In this document: one piece after another, positions 5,791 through 11,781 of the stretch
Layout: each line of letters opens with the position of its first letter
How positions within the stretch are numbered: the first letter of the stretch is position 1
NCBI GenBank assembly: GCA_020832965.1
Contig: JAJHRM010000021.1
Location: 1 to 17,109 of the forward strand
From: Thermofilum sp.
Lineage (GTDB): Archaea; Thermoproteota; Thermoprotei; Thermofilales; Thermofilaceae
Direction of reading: 5' to 3'
Length of the DNA stretch: 17,109 nucleotides
Translations under genes and position numbers: made by a program
Notes under the pieces: generated by a model
What the model was told of the DNA's origin: nothing
Database searches by the model: none
The model's input: the letters and a program-made list of their open reading frames with translations, nothing else

Positions 5791-6173
5791 AAGCTGTGTT
5801 CCATAACGGGGTTGACTACGCTAGGTGGGTGGGCGGCGAGCTTCCCGAGGGCTCTGTCAGGAGGGTTAATGTCGAGGCACTGGTTGACACAGGCGCCACC
5901 TACCCCGCGCTGCCTAAAGACTTGATCCGGAGGCTGGGGCTCGTCTTCCTGAGGGAGGTGGAGGGCGAGGTGGAGGGCGGCGCGGTGAAGCGGCTCTACG
6001 GGCTCGCCGTGGTCCAGGTTGATGACAGGACAGCCGTGTGCCCGGTGATCGAGAGGCCTGAGAATTCTACGCCCATAGTTGGTGTAGTTGCGCTTGAGCA
6101 GATGGGCTTCAGGGTGGACCCAGTTACTGGGAAGCTTTTGAAGGGGCTGCCGTTGATGCTGCAGGTAGCCTAG
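5787..6173 (+). CDS. Retropepsin-like (clan AA) aspartic protease
   Basis: A 128-aa single-domain protein with the retroviral-type protease signature VDTGA (catalytic D34, T35, G36). It is followed by ALPKDLIRRLGL and, near the C-terminus, by the hydrophobic-glycine segment IVGVVALEQMGFRVDPVTGKL, typical of small prokaryotic retropepsin-like proteins. Such enzymes act as homodimers. The substrate is unknown, and no membrane segment is seen. GTG 5787 is the start because the DNA upstream reads as an unrelated frame and a short ORF ends exactly there. The in-frame extension up to 5667 lies before the TATA box. It ends in a convergent arrangement with surE, with a strong hairpin in between. Confidence 0.8.
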   Translation: MKAVFHNGVDYARWVGGELPEGSVRRVNVEALVDTGATYPALPKDLIRRLGLVFLREVEGEVEGGAVKRLYGLAVVQVDDRTAVCPVIERPENSTPIVGVVALEQMGFRVDPVTGKLLKGLPLMLQVA

Positions 6174-6215
6174 TGGTGCAGCACCGTGAGCATGCTGGGG
6201 CTCGCGTGCAGAGGA

Positions 6216-6246
6216 AATAGCGCGCTCATGTCCGGAGTGCGCTATT
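6216..6246. terminator. 12-bp stem-loop between convergent genes
   Basis: AATAGCGCGCTC (6216-6227) pairs with GAGTGCGCTATT (6235-6246) over 12 bp with one G-T pair and a 7-nt loop. It sits midway between the protease stop (6173) and the surE stop (6283), and it contains the recurrent TAGCGCGC octamer (6218-6225). It is well placed as a bidirectional terminator or barrier element. Confidence 0.55.
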
Positions 6247-6282
6247 AGGCACAGGCTCGCACTTGCCGAGTCAGCCTGGGGA

Positions 6283-7068
6283 TTATAGCCCCCTGATTTC
6301 TCGCCTTACCTTCTCGACTAGGTCGTTGATGGAGGCTGGAGCATACGTGAATATGTTTGTGATGCTGAGGGGTGTTACGGCTATCTTCCCCTCTTCGAGC
6401 ACTGCGTGGACGTCGGTCCCGGGCTCAGCTTCAATGGGTGAGCCGTATAGCCAGTAGTAGGGTTTCCCTTGGGGGTCCTTCCGCTTAACGACCGAGGTCG
6501 AGAACCTCTTTGAAGCCGGCCTGACGACTACCACTTCGCTGGTGATGATTCCGGGGAAGTTCACGCTCAGGGCGTCTACCCCCGGTGGCATGCCCCCCTC
6601 GACTACGAGGCGTGTAACTACGCGAGTTGCCTTCAGGACGAACCTTCTGTACTCCCCATCCTCGAGCTCCTCGGGCGAGTCCACGGCTGCGCTGAAGGCT
6701 ATGCCTGGCACTCCCTCGATCGCTGCCTGTAGGACTGCCCCCACTGTGCCGGAGGTGAGTATGACTTGCACGCTTAGGTTGTCGCCTATGTTTACGCCTG
6801 ACACTACGAGGTCTGGCTTTCCAGATATGACGTTCATTGCAATGTATATGACGTCGCTGGGAGTGCCAGAGACCAGGTATAGGACGCCATCAGGCGCGCT
6901 CAGCCTGTTAACCCTCAGGGGCTTGTGGAGGGTTAGGCCGAGGCCTGTCGCCGACTTCGGGGTCTCCGGCACCACGGTTATTGCTTCACCGAGTCCTCTC
7001 ACAGCCTCCCTGAGGATCGCTAAACCGGGTGAAAAGGGACCATCATCATTGGTGACGAGTATCTTCAT
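6283..7068 (-). CDS. surE: 5'/3'-nucleotidase SurE
   Basis: A cytoplasmic metal-dependent phosphatase that removes phosphate from nucleoside monophosphates, 261 aa, normal length. The N-terminal MKILVTNDDG holds the metal-binding pair D8 and D9. SATGLG follows at about residues 39-44, and SGVNIGDN near 90-97 carries the conserved Asn. The C-terminal region includes the usual oligomerisation tail. ATG 7068 starts directly at the first strand. A TATA-like GTTTTTCT on the minus strand (7094-7101) lies about 30 nt upstream, so it is probably leaderless. The YbjQ-family gene lies 60 bp upstream on the same strand. Confidence 0.95.
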   Translation of the reverse strand: MKILVTNDDGPFSPGLAILREAVRGLGEAITVVPETPKSATGLGLTLHKPLRVNRLSAPDGVLYLVSGTPSDVIYIAMNVISGKPDLVVSGVNIGDNLSVQVILTSGTVGAVLQAAIEGVPGIAFSAAVDSPEELEDGEYRRFVLKATRVVTRLVVEGGMPPGVDALSVNFPGIITSEVVVVRPASKRFSTSVVKRKDPQGKPYYWLYGSPIEAEPGTDVHAVLEEGKIAVTPLSITNIFTYAPASINDLVEKVRREIRGL

Positions 7069-7093
7069 GGCGTGTTAAAGGGGGGTTTCTGGT

Positions 7094-7101
7094 AGAAAAA
7101 C
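7094..7101 (-). promoter_or_regulatory. TATA-like element upstream of surE
   Basis: Reads GTTTTTCT on the minus strand, about 26-33 nt before the ATG of surE, the spacing seen for other genes in the window. Confidence 0.4.
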
Positions 7102-7128
7102 CTTGCCCGGCACAGCACGTTACACGGC

Positions 7129-7404
7129 TCACCTGCCGCTACCGGACTCCGGGACCACGACGACGGCTGTTCCAGTGGCAGAAACCAGCACAACGGATGC
7201 AAAGACCTCGGAGGTCTCGAAGTCGAGCCCGATTATCGCGTTAGCTCCCAGCGCCTTAGCCTGCTCCACAGCCCTCTTCAGCGCCTCGTCCTTCGCCTTC
7301 AGCATCTCCTCAGTGAAGGATGCGACCTCGCCGCCGACCAGCGTCTCGAAGCTGGCGATGAATCTCCCAAGCACGCCTCTAGTCCTTGCAGTCATGCCGC
7401 TCAC
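7129..7404 (-). CDS. YbjQ/UPF0145-family protein (heavy-metal-binding-domain fold)
   Basis: A small cytoplasmic protein of the YbjQ/DUF74 family, function not established. Visible family features are VSGMTARTRG at the N-terminus, a helix with KAKDEALKRAVEQAKALGANAIIGLDFE in the middle, and VLVSATGTAVVV at the end. At 91 aa it is slightly shorter than the usual 100-110; the first strand is brief. GTG 7404 and ATG 7395 are both possible starts. A TATA-like ATATTTAT lies on the minus strand at 7425-7432, which fits either as a leaderless start. No metal-binding residues can be confirmed by eye. Confidence 0.88.
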   Translation of the reverse strand: MSGMTARTRGVLGRFIASFETLVGGEVASFTEEMLKAKDEALKRAVEQAKALGANAIIGLDFETSEVFASVVLVSATGTAVVVVPESGSGR

Positions 7405-7424
7405 AACTACTAGCGCGCTTGCAT

Positions 7425-7432
7425 AAATATCG
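7425..7432 (-). promoter_or_regulatory. TATA box of the YbjQ-family gene
   Basis: Minus-strand ATATTTAT, 21-30 nt before the candidate starts at 7404 and 7395. TAGCGCGC (7411-7418) lies between the TATA box and the start. Confidence 0.5.
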
Positions 7433-7473
7433 CGCTTATCTGTGTTTACTTTCGGTCTACTACAACGACAACG

Positions 7474-7482
7474 CCTTTTTTA
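7474..7482 (+). promoter_or_regulatory. TATA-like element of the GC-rich region
   Basis: CTTTTTTAC on the plus strand. Counting about 27 nt from its centre puts a transcript start near 7503-7507, where the first stem of the GC-rich region (CTCGGT, 7502-7507) begins. Confidence 0.5.
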
Positions 7483-7501
7483 CATTGGTGGCAGGGGTTT
7501 A

Positions 7502-7994
7502 CTCGGTGCGTAGCAATGCCCAGGAAAGTGGTTGAGGGAGAGCGGGTACCGAGCCATGGAGTGCTCCCGCCCAGGGGCTTCCGGATGTGGCTTAAAGCTG
7601 AACCGCTACCGGGAGACGCGCCATCGCCCCGCCTTACCGCAGGGTTCCCCCGAGGGGTTCCCGGCATCGCCCCTTCGCTGGGGCCCGGGCCGCGATTGCT
7701 GAGGCCCGGCTTCAGGGGAAGCACCCAGACCTGCGATGTTGCGGCTGGGCGTGGAGTCTGGGCCGGGCGCCCCGAGAGGGGAGGTGAGAGCATGCCAAGG
7801 GAGTCCGATAAACCCGGCAGCGACCCCGGGGCTCGGAGGTTGGTGGCTCAGAGAGAGCATTGGTCGAGGGCTCGTAGCAATGCCAGCACTTCATCCTGCT
7901 CCGGGGATGGGGGCGGCGTGCGGATCGTGCCGCTGAATGCCTGGGCTCGGCTCCTTCGTGGGCTTGGGTGATCCCCGCTGCTACGGCGGCGGGG
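7502..7994 (+). ncRNA. Candidate structured non-coding RNA, GC-rich, upstream of tnpB
   Basis: About 490 bases at 70-75 percent G+C (three 60-base rows hand counted at 73, 70 and 75 percent), with no protein-like reading frame and many nested stems. Clear pairings: CTCGGT 7502-7507 with ACCGAG 7548-7553; CTCCCG 7564-7569 with CGGGAG 7610-7615; CCCC 7770-7773 with GGGG 7778-7781 closing a GAGA (GNRA) loop; CCCCGCTGC 7973-7981 with GCGGCGGGG 7986-7994 closing a TACG (UNCG) loop. A three-way junction is formed by GCCCG 7704-7708 with CGGGC 7764-7768 enclosing GCTTC/GAAGC (7709-7722) and CCCAGAC/GTCTGGG (7724-7730, 7756-7762). A TATA box sits at the right distance. I do not recognise the family. 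It could instead be a long tnpB leader or part of the mobile element. Confidence 0.5.
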
Positions 7995-9265
7995 TGAGTA
8001 GGGTCCAGGTGGTTGTTGGGCGGTGCGACGTGGTGCGCCTTCACCCCACGCCTGGGCAGGATGAGCTGCTGCGCTTCGTTGGAGACCAGTGCGCTAGGCT
8101 CGTGAACATGGAGAACTACAGGCGTAGGCAGCTCTTCTTCGAGGGCGGCAAGATTGATACAGGCGTGAAGACCGCTAGGGAGCTTGCGAAGAGGCTTCCT
8201 GAGTACCAGGAGGTCAAGGAGGTGCTCGGCTCGAGGAACTTCGACGAGACGATGCGAAAAGTGCAGGAAAGCTGGAAGAGCTTCGCCGAGCTGCTCGAGG
8301 AGAGGAAGCAGGGGAGGCTGCCTCCCTGGCTTAACCCTAGGCCGCCCGGCTACAGGAAGCACAACGGCGAGCGCCTTCCCATAATCATCGTACGTGCAGA
8401 CAACTACCGCATTGACGCTGGGAGAAAGGTGATCCGCCTGGGGTACTGGGACGTGGACATCCCGTTCACCGGCAAGCTCAGGTGGCTCACGAAGCCCGGA
8501 GCCAAGCGCGGTAGGATGGAGATAATCTACGACCCCATCAAGAAGAGGTGGTACGCGCACATCAGCGTGAGGGCGGTGCTTGAGAGGAGGCATAGCGGGC
8601 ACGGCTTCATGGGGATAGATCTGGGTAGGGAGGTGCTGGTCGCTGCCGTTGCAAGCGATGGCACGGCGCTGCTGTACAAGGGTGGCGTCCTAAAATCTGA
8701 CTACTTCTACTTCGAGAGGAGGATAGCTGTGGTGGACAGGGCGCTGTCAGACGCCGGGATGGAGGAGGCGAGGAGGTCCGCGCTACAAGAGGAGAGGAGG
8801 AGGCTGTTCGAAAAGAGGAAAAAGCGCCGCGACCAAGCACACGCCAACGCAGCGGCGCACCTGAGGAGCGAGGCAGTCAAGAGGAACGTCGGCGTAGTCT
8901 TCATCGGCTACCCCTGGTACATCTCGCAGGATAAACCGGGGAGGGGCAACGTGAACATGTGGTCTCAGCGAAAGCTGATGCTGAGGCTCGCAACGACACT
9001 GGAGAACGCTGGCATACCTGCGTTCGCAGTGAGCGAGGACGGGACATCGAGGAGATGCGCTTACCACAAGGTGGAGGTCTTGAGGAAGCCCAGAGGGCTG
9101 GTCACATGCCCTCACGGGCACGTCATGCACAGCGACGTGAACGCCGCGCTAAACATCATGCTGCGCGGGCTAACAGCGCTGGGAATCGGGGCGGAGCCGC
9201 CAACAAAAATCAGGGTGCTCAGCTTCCTGGTAACACCCTCAAGAGTAAAACCCATAAACCCATAA
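7994..9265 (+). CDS. tnpB: TnpB-family RNA-guided nuclease-like protein
   Basis: An IS605 OrfB/TnpB-family protein, 423 aa from GTG 7994. The N-terminus VRLHPTPGQDELLRFVGDQC is the usual family opening. RuvC-I is GIDLGREV with D209. A long charged helix (EERRRLFEKRKKRRDQ) follows. The final acidic site is HSDVNAALNI with D381. The segment where the RuvC-II glutamate is expected reads VVFIGYPWYISQDK, with no Glu. The zinc-ribbon positions are CAYH...CPHGH rather than CxxC...CxxC. This resembles a crenarchaeal subfamily with a GYP motif at this place. I chose GTG 7994 because the family homology starts shortly after; the in-frame ATG at 7937 lies in the GC-rich non-coding region. The active state is uncertain. 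Confidence 0.9.
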   Translation: MSRVQVVVGRCDVVRLHPTPGQDELLRFVGDQCARLVNMENYRRRQLFFEGGKIDTGVKTARELAKRLPEYQEVKEVLGSRNFDETMRKVQESWKSFAELLEERKQGRLPPWLNPRPPGYRKHNGERLPIIIVRADNYRIDAGRKVIRLGYWDVDIPFTGKLRWLTKPGAKRGRMEIIYDPIKKRWYAHISVRAVLERRHSGHGFMGIDLGREVLVAAVASDGTALLYKGGVLKSDYFYFERRIAVVDRALSDAGMEEARRSALQEERRRLFEKRKKRRDQAHANAAAHLRSEAVKRNVGVVFIGYPWYISQDKPGRGNVNMWSQRKLMLRLATTLENAGIPAFAVSEDGTSRRCAYHKVEVLRKPRGLVTCPHGHVMHSDVNAALNIMLRGLTALGIGAEPPTKIRVLSFLVTPSRVKPINP

Positions 9266-9303
9266 CCCTGCATTAATGGCGGGGTAACAGATGGCGCGCG
9301 CTG
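9205..9303 (+). ncRNA. Putative omega (reRNA) guide scaffold at the tnpB 3' end
   Basis: TnpB elements make a guide RNA from the end of tnpB through the right end, with the guide in the flanking DNA. Here a compound hairpin GGGTG (9213-9217) with CACCC (9234-9238), with an inner CAG/CTG stem (9220-9222, 9227-9229), is followed by the right-end hairpin (9266-9284) and the conserved terminal TGGCGCGCGCTG. The guide would start at 9304 (TGACTATAAATTCGCTCACA). The role is inferred from the family; the 5' end is not known. Confidence 0.5.
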
Positions 9304-9331
9304 TGACTATAAATTCGCTCACATTTGCGTA

Positions 9332-9350
9332 GGGGATCATTTCCCCTTTT
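9332..9350 (+). terminator. Hairpin plus T-run downstream of tnpB
   Basis: GGGGA (9332-9336) pairs with TCCCC (9342-9346) around a 5-nt loop, directly followed by TTTT (9347-9350) and further T-rich DNA. It would end a transcript from tnpB and its right end about 30 nt after the putative guide. Confidence 0.55.
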
Positions 9351-9397
9351 AACTTTTGTGGGCTGGGAGCATGGTGCCGCGTGCAGCGGTAGAGGCG

Positions 9398-10132
9398 CTA
9401 CACGAGTCCTAGGGTTTTTAAGCATTCTGCGGCGGCTTCGAATGTGTCTGCTTTGCAGTCTGGCTGCAGGTGGCCTGTGTATGGGTGGAAGCCTGTGTAT
9501 GCTATTGTTTTGAAGCCGAAGAGCTTTGCCCCCTTGATGTCTGCTTCCTCGTCACCTATGAGGAAGCTCTCGGCGGGGGCTATGCCCGTGGCGGAGACTA
9601 TGTGGGAGAAGAACCTTGGGTGTGGCTTGCGGTAGCCGACGCTGTCAGAGAAAGCCATGTAGTCGAAGAGTTCGTGGAGGCCGTGCAGCTTTAGAAGCTT
9701 GATGCTGTAGGTGGTGCTCATCGTGTTGGATGCTAGTATTAGCTTGAATCCCGAGTTCTTGAGCTTTTTAAGGAAGTCTCCCACCCCGCTGGCGGGGGCC
9801 ACGAGGCTTAGGTAGGGGTATATGTAGGCTTCGGATAGCCTCCTTACAGCCTCCTCTCGGGGCTCTACTCCGAGCTTGTCTAGGAGCAGGATGACTTCCC
9901 CCTCTAGCGGCAGCTCCCTCTGTGTTGTGTCCCTGATTTTATCCGCTAATCCGCGTGTTGCTTTGTAGGCCTCGTGAACCCTCTGCTCGTCCAGCTCTAC
10001 CCCTATTTCGAGGAGGGCTTCGAGAATCCTCCGCGACCTCTCGCGTGCGTAGTCGTCTGGGCTTACGAATGGGTACAGTATTGTCCCCCAGAGGTCGATT
10101 AGTGCTCCTCTTTCCGGGCGTTGAGGTAGCAT
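9398..10132 (-). CDS. HAD-superfamily hydrolase with atypical motif I
   Basis: A 244-aa haloacid dehalogenase-like hydrolase with a helical cap after motif I. Motif I is DLWGT (residues 13-17): the nucleophile D13 is present but the usual general acid/base Asp at +2 is W15. Motif II is ILASN with S135. Motif III is K169 in YRKPHP. Motif IV is IGDEEADIKGA (192-202). Dehalogenase-type members also carry an aromatic residue at +2, so it may not be a standard phosphatase. The substrate is unknown. ATG 10132 lies inside the end of pheT (34-nt overlap), so the gene is the last of the pheS-pheT operon. The stop is 33 codons from any other gene. Confidence 0.88.
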   Translation of the reverse strand: MLPQRPERGALIDLWGTILYPFVSPDDYARERSRRILEALLEIGVELDEQRVHEAYKATRGLADKIRDTTQRELPLEGEVILLLDKLGVEPREEAVRRLSEAYIYPYLSLVAPASGVGDFLKKLKNSGFKLILASNTMSTTYSIKLLKLHGLHELFDYMAFSDSVGYRKPHPRFFSHIVSATGIAPAESFLIGDEEADIKGAKLFGFKTIAYTGFHPYTGHLQPDCKADTFEAAAECLKTLGLV

Positions 10133-11781
10133 CTTCGGATCACTTCTATGTTTAGTTCGCAGGCAACCACCGGGACATTCAGGTTGAAGTTTAGGAGGAC
10201 TTGTGGGTGTACCTCCCCTATGATGCCGGCAACCCCTTCCGGGGTGGTGATCCTCGCGGTTCTCCCCTCGATAAAGCTTCTGTGAGTGTGCTTTTCGAAG
10301 CGGACCGGCACCTTTAGCATGCTGAGCAGGGCCTTGACTGCTGATAGCCCGTTCGTGAGTGTGACACCCTTCCCGGCTATGAGGAAGGCTAGGTGCCTCT
10401 CTTCCCTAGACTTGTTATCGCTCGATTCGTCCGGTATGACGACGTCGCCTGCCTCGAATATCCTCTGTGGGAAGCCCGCGTGCCTGCTAATTGAGACCAT
10501 GTTTATTAGTTGGGGCACGATCCACGTTCTCATCGCGTGGTATGCTTCATGCCTGGGGTTCTCCACCTCGATCGTGGGCTGGTGGGGGAGATTCATCAGG
10601 TCGTACATCAGCCTAGTGCTCGTGAGGATGTAGTTGTTGACCTCTGTGAAGCCAAGGCCCACCATTGATTCCCGTATGATGCGCGTGAATACCTCTAGGG
10701 GATCCTCGCGCCCGGGGTGTAGTGGGGGCATTACTTCGGGCTTGATGTTCCTGTATCCGTAGGCCATGGCAACCTCCTCCGCTATGTCTACCGGGTGAAG
10801 GATGTCCACCCGGTAAAACGGGTACTTGACCGCTAGCTCGCTGGATGTAGCTGGGACGGCCTCCATCCGCATTCTCCTAAGGAGCCTAACTGTATCATCC
10901 ACGCTGATATCCAGGCCAAGTAGTCTCCTGTTTAGCTCGACGTCGTAGCTGACGGTGTCTGGCTCAATGCGCGGCGAGACCTCCCGCATCCTCCCCGTGA
11001 GCTGGAGCTGCTGGATTTCCCCGCCCCTGACCGATACTGCATGTGCGAGGAGCGTGATCGTCCTCCTACCCGCCTCTGCGTCTATCGAGGTGACGTCTAT
11101 TAACAGGTCCCTTGTCTCCTCCGTGACTCTAAATTCCTCGCTATTTGTTATTGGTGGGAAGCTTACCACCTTGCCCTCAGAGTCCAAGATTACGGGGTAC
11201 TTGTCGTGGGGCGAGACTAGGTGGGCGTACTCCACGCCTTTCGGGTGTCTCTTCAGAACTTCTTTGAGGCTCATCTCATAGGTAAACCCAAGGGGCTTCA
11301 TCCTCAAGTCCGGGCTTGCAGGCACATACCTCACTGGGAACTTCACTCCCCTTAGATCGTAGAACCCTATGGAGATCTTTCTCCTGTTCCGGCCGTACGT
11401 TAGGTGGATCTTCTCCTGGAGCTGCATCAGCTGCCTGATTGCTTCGTCGTCGAGCTTCACGTTCCTAGCGACTGCGAAGAAGGCGTAGGGCCTGTACTCG
11501 GGGCCGTTCACCTCGGCTCTCTCAAGCGTCCCGTATAGGGGGGTCCTGGGGAGACCCGTCTCTACCTCGAGGAGGCCCTTGAGGTGTAGCGATAGAAGCT
11601 CTGCGGAGTACAAGTCCGGCCTGTCGTGCGTAGCTTCGTACGCGATGGTTTCCTGGTCTATCTCCTCTATTTCGCACTTTAAACTGGGCAGGGCTTCTTC
11701 AAGCATCTCCACGCTGAGCCTCTCGCCGACAAGTCTCTCGAGGTCCCAGACCTTAACTTCTATCACCGGCGTCCCGCTCAC
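10099..11781 (-). CDS. pheT: Phenylalanyl-tRNA synthetase beta subunit (archaeal type)
   Basis: Forms the alpha2-beta2 enzyme that charges tRNA-Phe with phenylalanine in the cytoplasm. The product starts with P-V-I-E-V-K-V-WDLERLVGERLS, typical of archaeal PheT. It then carries the B3/B4 editing-like region (ATHDRPDLYS; IRQLMQLQEKIHLTYGRNR), the B5 domain (VSYDVELNRRLLGLDI...RRM), and the catalytic-like core ending with SISRHAGFPQRIFEAGDVV and GEVHPQVLLNF. From GTG 11781 it is 560 aa, normal for the archaeal/eukaryal form. GTG 11766 is an equally possible start. The ORF reaches ATG 11817, but the added residues overlap pheS. It overlaps the end of pheS by 29 nt and the start of the HAD gene by 34 nt, which suggests translational coupling. 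Confidence 0.95.
   Translation of the reverse strand: MSGTPVIEVKVWDLERLVGERLSVEMLEEALPSLKCEIEEIDQETIAYEATHDRPDLYSAELLSLHLKGLLEVETGLPRTPLYGTLERAEVNGPEYRPYAFFAVARNVKLDDEAIRQLMQLQEKIHLTYGRNRRKISIGFYDLRGVKFPVRYVPASPDLRMKPLGFTYEMSLKEVLKRHPKGVEYAHLVSPHDKYPVILDSEGKVVSFPPITNSEEFRVTEETRDLLIDVTSIDAEAGRRTITLLAHAVSVRGGEIQQLQLTGRMREVSPRIEPDTVSYDVELNRRLLGLDISVDDTVRLLRRMRMEAVPATSSELAVKYPFYRVDILHPVDIAEEVAMAYGYRNIKPEVMPPLHPGREDPLEVFTRIIRESMVGLGFTEVNNYILTSTRLMYDLMNLPHQPTIEVENPRHEAYHAMRTWIVPQLINMVSISRHAGFPQRIFEAGDVVIPDESSDNKSREERHLAFLIAGKGVTLTNGLSAVKALLSMLKVPVRFEKHTHRSFIEGRTARITTPEGVAGIIGEVHPQVLLNFNLNVPVVACELNIEVIRRCYLNARKEEH

Larger units (their letters stand above)
7973..9303 (+). mobile_element. IS200/IS605-family tnpB-only element (IS1341-like)
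   Basis: The element contains tnpB without a tnpA transposase. The right boundary is set at 9303 because three copies of the right end align up to CTG and diverge after it. A right-end hairpin CCCTGC (9266-9271) with GCGGGG (9279-9284) overlaps nothing but the stop codon's neighbour. A comparable hairpin CCCCGC...GCGGGG lies at 7973-7994, at the tnpB start. The left boundary is not certain: it may be near 7950, or the element may include the whole GC-rich region from about 7500. Confidence 0.6.

Noticed and set aside
7502..7994. RNase P RNA, SRP RNA or an rRNA fragment
   Set aside because: AGGAAAGT at 7522-7529 recalls the RNase P CR-I motif, but no ACAGAA-type CR-V and no other core motif is present. 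The SRP helix 8 signature (CCGGAAGGGAGCA type) is absent on both strands. No rRNA segment was recognised.
7516..8602. Long ORFs in the GC-rich region and antisense to tnpB (e.g. 7516-7971 plus, 7712-8602 minus)
   Set aside because: They are rich in Pro, Gly, Arg and Ser with no domain, as expected for chance open frames in high-GC DNA, and overlap better-supported features.
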